DNA of 64,000 nucleotides from JBNKHH01 sp050290245 (lineage in GTDB: Bacteria > Pseudomonadota > Alphaproteobacteria > Rhodobacterales > Rhodobacteraceae), in NCBI GenBank assembly GCA_050290245.1, contig JBNKHH010000070.1, forward strand, positions 1 through 64,000, written 5' to 3'. Both the position numbers and the translations under genes were made by a program. Shown here one piece after another: positions 59,046-64,000 of this stretch (the stretch's first letter is position 1; every line of letters begins with the position of its first letter). Below the pieces are notes generated by a model that ran no database searches, was not told the DNA's origin, and saw only the letters and a list, made by a program, of their open reading frames with translations.

Positions 59046-60346
59046 CAGCTGATCCTCTCGATCAACAGCGGAGCAGGCTCGGCCGTCTCACCGATTGTCA
59101 GCGCCTCCAGATAGGCACGCTCGGCAGCTTGCGCCGCCTTTTCGCTGCTGGCGTGCAGACAGGCGACCGGCTGGCCCTTGTTCACCTCGGCGCCCAGCGG
59201 CAGAATGTCCGCATAGCCGACCGAGGGGTCGATCCGGTCACCCTGACGCATCCGGCCGCCACCCATGTGGACGACGCCCATCCCGATCTTGTGCCCGTCC
59301 AGCGCCGAAATTACCCCGGTCTTGGGCGCGCCGATCTCCCGGATGACATTCGCTTCGGGCAACAGGCGTCGCCAGTCGGTGCTGAATTCCTTCGGCCCGC
59401 CCAGCGCCGCGATCATCGCGTCGAACTTGGCCATGGCCGCCCCCGACTGAAGCGCATCGCGCAGTTTGACCGCTGCCACCTCAGGCGCCGTGTCCACCCC
59501 CGCCAGAACCATCAGCTCGGCCCCAAGCGCCAATGTCACATCGACCAGGCGGGAATTCCTGGGTGCGGTCAGCGCCTCCATGACCTCGACCACCTCCAGC
59601 GCATTGCCCGCAGCAGGGGCCAACGGCTGGTCCATCGCCGTCACCAGCGCCGCAGTCTTGCAGCCTGCGCCGTTTGCCGTGCTGACCAGCGACTTTGCCA
59701 ACGCCACAGCGTCCTTTTGCGTTGTCATGAACGCGCCAGAACCGCATTTCACGTCCAGGATCAGCGACCCAAGCCCCGCCGCCAGCTTCTTAGACAGGAT
59801 CGAGGCGGTAATCAGGTCGATGCTCTCCACTGTCCCCGTCACGTCGCGCACTGCGTAAAGCCGCTTGTCCGCCGGCGCAATCTTTGCGCTGGCCGATACA
59901 ATGGCACAGCCGACCTCGTCCGTGATGCGTCGCAGCCGCGCCTCTCCGACGTCAGTCGTGACACCCGGGATCGCCTCCAGTTTATCCAGCGTCCCGCCCG
60001 TGTGGCCCAGTCCGCGCCCCGAAATCATCGGGTTCGCCACCCCGACCGCCGCCAGCATCGGCGCCAGCAAAAGCGATACGCAATCACCGATGCCGCCTGT
60101 CGAATGCTTGTCAACGATCGGTCGCGCAACGTCCCACTCCAGCACGTCGCCGCTGTCACGCATCGCCAGGGTCAGCGCCACCCGTGCCTCTTCGGAAAGG
60201 CCGCGCAGGCAGACCGCCATCGCAAAGGCACCGGCCTGTGCATCGCTCACACCGCCATCGGCCAGCCCCTTGGCGAACCAGCTCAATTCGGCCTGGGTCG
60301 GCTCGCCCCCGTCGCGAAGCGTTTCGATAATCGTGCGTGCATCCAT
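59045..60346 (-). CDS. deoA: Thymidine phosphorylase
   Basis: A 433-aa pyrimidine-nucleoside phosphorylase. The family signature SGRGLGHTGGTLDKLE lies near 107-122, KHSTGGIGD binds phosphate, and KCGSGAFM is also conserved. With deoB and upp it forms a salvage route for thymidine to the base and central carbon, alongside tdk at 23883. The frame stays open 144 bases upstream of the ATG at 60346, but that part has no family likeness. The 240-base divergent gap to maeB holds the promoters. Confidence 0.96.
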   Translation of the reverse strand: MDARTIIETLRDGGEPTQAELSWFAKGLADGGVSDAQAGAFAMAVCLRGLSEEARVALTLAMRDSGDVLEWDVARPIVDKHSTGGIGDCVSLLLAPMLAAVGVANPMISGRGLGHTGGTLDKLEAIPGVTTDVGEARLRRITDEVGCAIVSASAKIAPADKRLYAVRDVTGTVESIDLITASILSKKLAAGLGSLILDVKCGSGAFMTTQKDAVALAKSLVSTANGAGCKTAALVTAMDQPLAPAAGNALEVVEVMEALTAPRNSRLVDVTLALGAELMVLAGVDTAPEVAAVKLRDALQSGAAMAKFDAMIAALGGPKEFSTDWRRLLPEANVIREIGAPKTGVISALDGHKIGMGVVHMGGGRMRQGDRIDPSVGYADILPLGAEVNKGQPVACLHASSEKAAQAAERAYLEALTIGETAEPAPLLIERIS

Positions 60347-60554
60347 GTCAGCGGCGTCCCAGTTACTGTCCCGTACAACGGCATTCGCAGCGCGCCGAAG
60401 GCCGCGCAATCCATTTCCCGGCAGCGTGGCCCCTGACCCGCCGGATGGCAAGAGCGAGAGAGACTTGCCCCAAAGGGAAGTTCGCAGCATTGTGCCTGCG
60501 ACAGCATTGATACATTGACGGTGCAGAATCGCCAGAGTAGGAAGCGCCGGAAAT

Positions 60555-60572
60555 TAGTTTAACGTTAAACTA
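60555..60572. promoter_or_regulatory. Perfect 18-bp palindrome in the maeB promoter region
   Basis: TAGTTTAACGTTAAACTA is fully self-complementary with a central CG, the form of LacI-type operators. It ends 17 bases before the maeB start codon, close to the Shine-Dalgarno GGGAGG, so repressor binding would block transcription of maeB. Confidence 0.6.
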
Positions 60573-60589
60573 CCTGTCGGGAGGAAATG

Positions 60590-62872
60590 ATGACCAACGA
60601 TCCGCGCGAGACAGCGATCCGGCAGGCTGCGCTGGACTATCACGAACACCCCAAGCCCGGGAAACTGGAGATCCGCGCCACCAAGCCCCTGGCCAACGGC
60701 CGCGACCTGGCCCGCGCCTACAGCCCTGGCGTTGCCGAGGCCTGCCTTGAGATAGAATCCAACGCGATGGAGGCGAGCCGCTACACGGCGCGCGGCAACC
60801 TCGTCGGCGTGGTCACCAACGGCACCGCCGTTCTCGGCCTTGGCAATATCGGCGGACTTGCCGCCAAGCCGGTGATGGAAGGTAAAGCCGTCCTGTTCAA
60901 GAAATTCGCGAACATCGACTGTTTCGACATCGAGCTGGGCGAGAAGGATCCCGAGAAACTGGCTGAGATCGTTTGCTCGCTCGAACCAACATTCGGTGCG
61001 ATAAACCTCGAAGACATCAAGGCTCCTGACTGTTTCATCGTCGAAAAGATCTGCAACGAGCGGATGAACATCCCCGTTTTCCACGACGACCAGCACGGCA
61101 CAGCCATCGTCGTCGGCGCAGCGGCGACTAACGCCCTGCACGTCGCAGGCAAGAATTTCGAAGACATCAAGGTCGTCTCGACCGGCGGCGGTGCGGCGGG
61201 CATCGCCTGCCTCAACATGCTGGTGAAGCTGGGCGTCAAACGCGAAAACATCTGGCTCTGTGACCTGGCCGGCCTGATCTACGAAGGCCGCACCGAAGAA
61301 ATGACCGCCCAGAAGGCCGAGTTCGCCCAGCCGGGCGGCCCGCGCGGCCTTGGAGACGTCATCGAAGGAGCCGACCTCTTCCTTGGTCTTTCGGGCGCGG
61401 GCGTCCTGAAAGCAGAGATGGTCAAGAAGATGTCATCGGCCCCGATCATCTTCGCGCTTGCCAACCCCAACCCCGAGATCGACCCGACCGAGGCACGCGA
61501 GGCCGCACCCGACGCCATTATTGCCACAGGCCGCTCTGATGTGCCGAACCAGGTCAACAACGTCCTGTGCTTCCCTTTCATCTTCCGCGGCGCACTCGAC
61601 GTGGGCGCAACCACAATCAACGATGAAATGAAACTCGCCTGCGTCGAAGGCATCGCGAAATTGGCCCGCGCCACGACCTCGGCCGAAGCCGCTGCCGCTT
61701 ACCAGGGTGAGGAAATGACGTTCGGGCCGAACTACCTGATTCCCAAGCCCTTCGATCCGCGCCTCATGGGTGTTGTTGCCAGCGCTGTCGCCAAAGCCGC
61801 GATGGAGACCGGCGTCGCCACGCGCCCTTTGAAAGACATGGCCGCCTACAAGCAACGCCTCGATGCGTCGGTCTTCAAGTCGACCATGATCATGCGTCCT
61901 GTTTTTCAGGCCGCGTTGACCGCCAGCCGCCGGATCGTCTTTGCCGAGGGTGAGAGCGAGCGCGTGTTGCGTGCCGCCACCGCCATGGTCGAGGAAATGA
62001 CCGACCGTCCAATCCTGATCGGTCGTCCCGAAGTGGTTCAACGCCGGATCGATCGCCTTGGTCTGCCGATCAAAAAGGACGTCGATTTCGAGCTGGTAAA
62101 CCCTCAGAACGACCCGCGCTACCGCGACTATTGGACCACCTACCACGAGCTGATGCAGCGCAAGGGCGTCACGCCTGAGCTATCGCGTGCCATCATGCGC
62201 ACCAATACAACTGCCATCGGCGCGGTTATGGTGCACCGTGGCGACGCCGACAGCCTGATCTGTGGCACCTTCGGCCAATACCTGTGGCACCTCCGCTATG
62301 TCACCGAAGTGCTGGCCACCGAGGGACGCCACCCGGTTGGCGCCCTGTCGCTCGTGATCCTGGAAGACGGCCCTTTGTTCATCGCCGACACCCATGTCCA
62401 TCCCGAACCCACCGCCGAGCAAATCGCCGAGACCGTTATCGGCGCGGCCCGTCACGTCCGCCGGTTCGGGCTTGAGCCCAAGATCGCGCTCTGCTCGCAC
62501 AGCCAGTTCGGGAACCTCGACTGCGACACGGGCCGCCGCATGCGTGCGGCAATCGACATCCTGGATTCCGAATCGCGCGATTTTTCCTACGAGGGCGAGA
62601 TGCACACTGATACCGCCCTGGACGTCAACATCCGCGACCGCATCATGCCGAACGCCCGCTTCCAGGGCCCGGCGAATGTGCTGGTCTTCGCCAACACCGA
62701 TGCCGCTTCGGCGGTCCGTAACATCCTCAAGATGAAAGCCGGTGGACTCGAAGTCGGCCCGATCCTGATGGGCATGGCCAACCGCGCCCACATCGTGACC
62801 CCCTCGGTCACGGCGCGCGGGCTTCTCAACACCTCGGCCCTCGCCGGAACACCAGTGTCCTACTACGGTTGA
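60590..62872 (+). CDS. maeB: NADP-dependent malic enzyme with C-terminal phosphotransacetylase-like domain
   Basis: A 760-aa MaeB-type enzyme that decarboxylates malate to pyruvate with NADP. The malic enzyme part (about 1-425) has RDLARAYSPGVAEAC, the FHDDQHGTA block and the NADP motif STGGGAAG. The C-terminal part (about 435-760) is phosphate-acetyltransferase-like (FAEGESERVLRAA, GPILMGMANRAHIV) and in this family senses acetyl-CoA instead of catalysing. GGGAGG sits 5 bases before the second of two tandem ATGs, which I take as the start. A perfect palindrome precedes it. Confidence 0.96.
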   Translation: MTNDPRETAIRQAALDYHEHPKPGKLEIRATKPLANGRDLARAYSPGVAEACLEIESNAMEASRYTARGNLVGVVTNGTAVLGLGNIGGLAAKPVMEGKAVLFKKFANIDCFDIELGEKDPEKLAEIVCSLEPTFGAINLEDIKAPDCFIVEKICNERMNIPVFHDDQHGTAIVVGAAATNALHVAGKNFEDIKVVSTGGGAAGIACLNMLVKLGVKRENIWLCDLAGLIYEGRTEEMTAQKAEFAQPGGPRGLGDVIEGADLFLGLSGAGVLKAEMVKKMSSAPIIFALANPNPEIDPTEAREAAPDAIIATGRSDVPNQVNNVLCFPFIFRGALDVGATTINDEMKLACVEGIAKLARATTSAEAAAAYQGEEMTFGPNYLIPKPFDPRLMGVVASAVAKAAMETGVATRPLKDMAAYKQRLDASVFKSTMIMRPVFQAALTASRRIVFAEGESERVLRAATAMVEEMTDRPILIGRPEVVQRRIDRLGLPIKKDVDFELVNPQNDPRYRDYWTTYHELMQRKGVTPELSRAIMRTNTTAIGAVMVHRGDADSLICGTFGQYLWHLRYVTEVLATEGRHPVGALSLVILEDGPLFIADTHVHPEPTAEQIAETVIGAARHVRRFGLEPKIALCSHSQFGNLDCDTGRRMRAAIDILDSESRDFSYEGEMHTDTALDVNIRDRIMPNARFQGPANVLVFANTDAASAVRNILKMKAGGLEVGPILMGMANRAHIVTPSVTARGLLNTSALAGTPVSYYG

Positions 62873-62878
62873 AAATCG

Positions 62879-62910
62879 AATCTGCAAGGCCCACACGGGC
62901 TTTGCAGATT
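62879..62910 (+). terminator. 14-bp hairpin after maeB
   Basis: AATCTGCAAGGCCC and GGGCTTTGCAGATT pair with one G-U around an ACAC loop, 7 bases after the maeB stop. TTGCACTTTTC follows, a weak T tract. Likely the maeB terminator. Confidence 0.68.
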
Positions 62911-62957
62911 TGCACTTTTCCCGCATTTTCCTTTGATTTCAGAATAGTCTTTTTGCG

Positions 62958-62997
62958 TTTGCAAAACTTTGCAGGCCGATTTGGCAAAAATTGCAAA
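62958..62997. promoter_or_regulatory. TTTGCAAA-type repeats upstream of prpE
   Basis: Four related words occur in 40 bases: TTTGCAAA (62958), TTTGCAGG (62968), TTTGGCAAA (62980) and TTGCAAA (62991). The stretch is AT-rich and lies 100-140 bases before prpE. RamB-like regulators of acetate/propionate metabolism bind TTTGCAAA-like words, so a short-chain fatty-acid regulator is a reasonable candidate. Confidence 0.45.
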
Positions 62998-63097
62998 ATT
63001 TTTGCGTCCTTCTGACGCTTCGGGCGCTAACAGCCTTGCTTGAACAAAGCTCTCTTTCGTAACAGGCTGTCATTGCCGTGGAGGAGGAGCACGTCTC

Positions 63098-64000
63098 ATG
63101 GGATATCGCGACGTCTATGACGCCTGGAAAGCCGACCCCGAAGCTTTCTGGATGGAGGCCGCCGAGGCCATCGACTGGGACCGAAAGCCGACCAAAGCCC
63201 TGTCCGACGAAAACGCCCCGCTCTACGAATGGTTCGCCGACGGCATGGTCAACACCTGTTGGAACGCGGTCGACCGCCACGTCGAAGGCGGGCGCGGAGA
63301 CCAGGCCGCCATCATCTATGACAGCCCGATCACCCACACCAAGCGCGAGATCAGCTACTTCGAACTCCGGAACCGCGTCGCGATGCTGGCCGGTGCGCTC
63401 CGCGCAAAGGGCGTCGAAAAGGGCGACCGCGTCATCATCTACATGCCGATGATCCCCGAAGCGCTCGAAGCCATGCTGGCCTGTGCCCGCATCGGCGCCA
63501 TCCACTCGGTCGTCTTCGGCGGCTTTGCCGCCAACGAATTGGCGGTGCGCATAGACGACGCCAAGCCCAAGGCGATCATTGCCGCCTCTTGCGGTCTCGA
63601 GCCGGGCCGCACGGTCCACTACAAGCCGCTTCTCGACGGCGCCATCGACATGGCAAACCACAAGCCGAACTTCTGCGTCATCTTCCAGCGCGAGCAAGAG
63701 GTCGCCAAACTGGTCGAAGGCCGCGACTACAACTGGCACGGCTTCCAGTACGGCGTCGAACCCGCCGAATGCGTCCCCGTCGAGGGCAACCATCCCGCCT
63801 ATATCCTCTATACCTCAGGCACCACCGGCCAGCCCAAGGGCGTGATCCGCCATACCGGCGGCCACCTCGTGGCACTGAACTGGACGATGAAGAACATCTA
63901 CAACGTCGAGCCGGGCGAGGTGTACTGGGCCGCCTCGGATGTCGGCTGGGTCGTTGGTCACAGCTATATCTGCTACGCGCCGCTGATCCATGGCAACACC
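63098..64000 (+). CDS. prpE: Propionyl-CoA synthetase (5' part, cut by window edge)
   Basis: The first 301 codons of an AMP-forming acyl-CoA synthetase. The start MGYRDVYDAWKADPEAFW and WFADGMVNTCWNAVDRH are typical of PrpE, which activates propionate. The AMP-binding P-loop YTSGTTGQPKG lies near residue 237-247, followed by the WAASDVGWVVGHSYI block. GAGGAGGAG is 8 bases before the ATG at 63098. The rest, with the catalytic Lys domain, is outside the window. Acetate or short branched acids are possible alternative substrates. Confidence 0.92.
   Translation, partial: MGYRDVYDAWKADPEAFWMEAAEAIDWDRKPTKALSDENAPLYEWFADGMVNTCWNAVDRHVEGGRGDQAAIIYDSPITHTKREISYFELRNRVAMLAGALRAKGVEKGDRVIIYMPMIPEALEAMLACARIGAIHSVVFGGFAANELAVRIDDAKPKAIIAASCGLEPGRTVHYKPLLDGAIDMANHKPNFCVIFQREQEVAKLVEGRDYNWHGFQYGVEPAECVPVEGNHPAYILYTSGTTGQPKGVIRHTGGHLVALNWTMKNIYNVEPGEVYWAASDVGWVVGHSYICYAPLIHGNT

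Noticed and set aside
62939..63793. A 284-codon minus-strand frame over the start of prpE
   Set aside because: It is antisense to the conserved PrpE N-terminus and its own N-terminal part runs through the AT-rich promoter repeats.

Overview
The window reads as a chromosomal stretch of an alphaproteobacterium of the Rhodobacteraceae/Roseobacter type. The GC content is high, gene starts and stops are tightly packed (many 4-base ATGA overlaps), and the gene sets are typical of that family: mreBCD-mrdA-rodA, glnK-amt, ihfB-lapA-trpF, accD-folC, lgt-midA-pgeF, a fused sulfate adenylyltransferase/APS kinase, a malic enzyme fused to a phosphotransacetylase-like domain, and propionyl-CoA synthetase. 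I see no insertion sequence, prophage, CRISPR array or rRNA. The only tRNA is tRNA-Gln(TTG) at the left edge. This assignment is from recognised families, not a search.

Left part (1-6800): tRNA-Gln, a capsule-export KpsE/KpsT pair with no adjacent permease, the Na+/H+ antiporter NhaA, an ArsR-type repressor with a Cys-containing permease and a near-perfect operator, then a UDG-fold protein and an SseB-family protein.

Centre-left (6829-23628): a 17-kb run of minus-strand genes. Its downstream half is the cell-elongation cluster (mreB, mreC, mreD, mrdA, rodA) ending in a translationally coupled ghrA. Its upstream half is the most interesting part of the window: eight genes encoding a eukaryotic-like Ser/Thr kinase, an FHA protein with a very acidic N-terminus, a PP2C phosphatase, three dynamin-like or large GTPases (433, 687 and 333 aa), a small roadblock-like protein and a 266-aa unknown. 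It looks like a phosphorylation-controlled membrane-remodelling or polarity system. Kinase, FHA and phosphatase resemble the Thr-phosphorylation switch of type VI secretion, but no secretion gene is present.

Middle (23883-47935): thymidine kinase, a small secreted protein, csaA-proC, ubiK, lgt-midA-pgeF, a DapA-family aldolase, a Hint-domain protein, an Lrp regulator next to trxB, sulfate activation, glnK-amt, a class A penicillin-binding protein, ihfB-lapA-trpF, a divergent sulfotransferase/glycosyltransferase pair, and several small Rhodobacterales-type unknowns.

Right part (47922-64000): ilvD, a CPBP membrane protease, accD-folC, an aromatic/aspartate aminotransferase, a GNAT enzyme and a rhodanese-type sulfurtransferase, the nucleoside-salvage operon deoA-deoB-upp, maeB, and the first 301 codons of prpE, which runs off the right edge. 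A family of hairpin-plus-TATTTT elements sits at several gene 3' ends and probably acts as the local transcription terminators. The longest stretch without a confident gene is 34821-35251 (431 bases); it holds a start-less open frame on the minus strand and two perfect palindromes.
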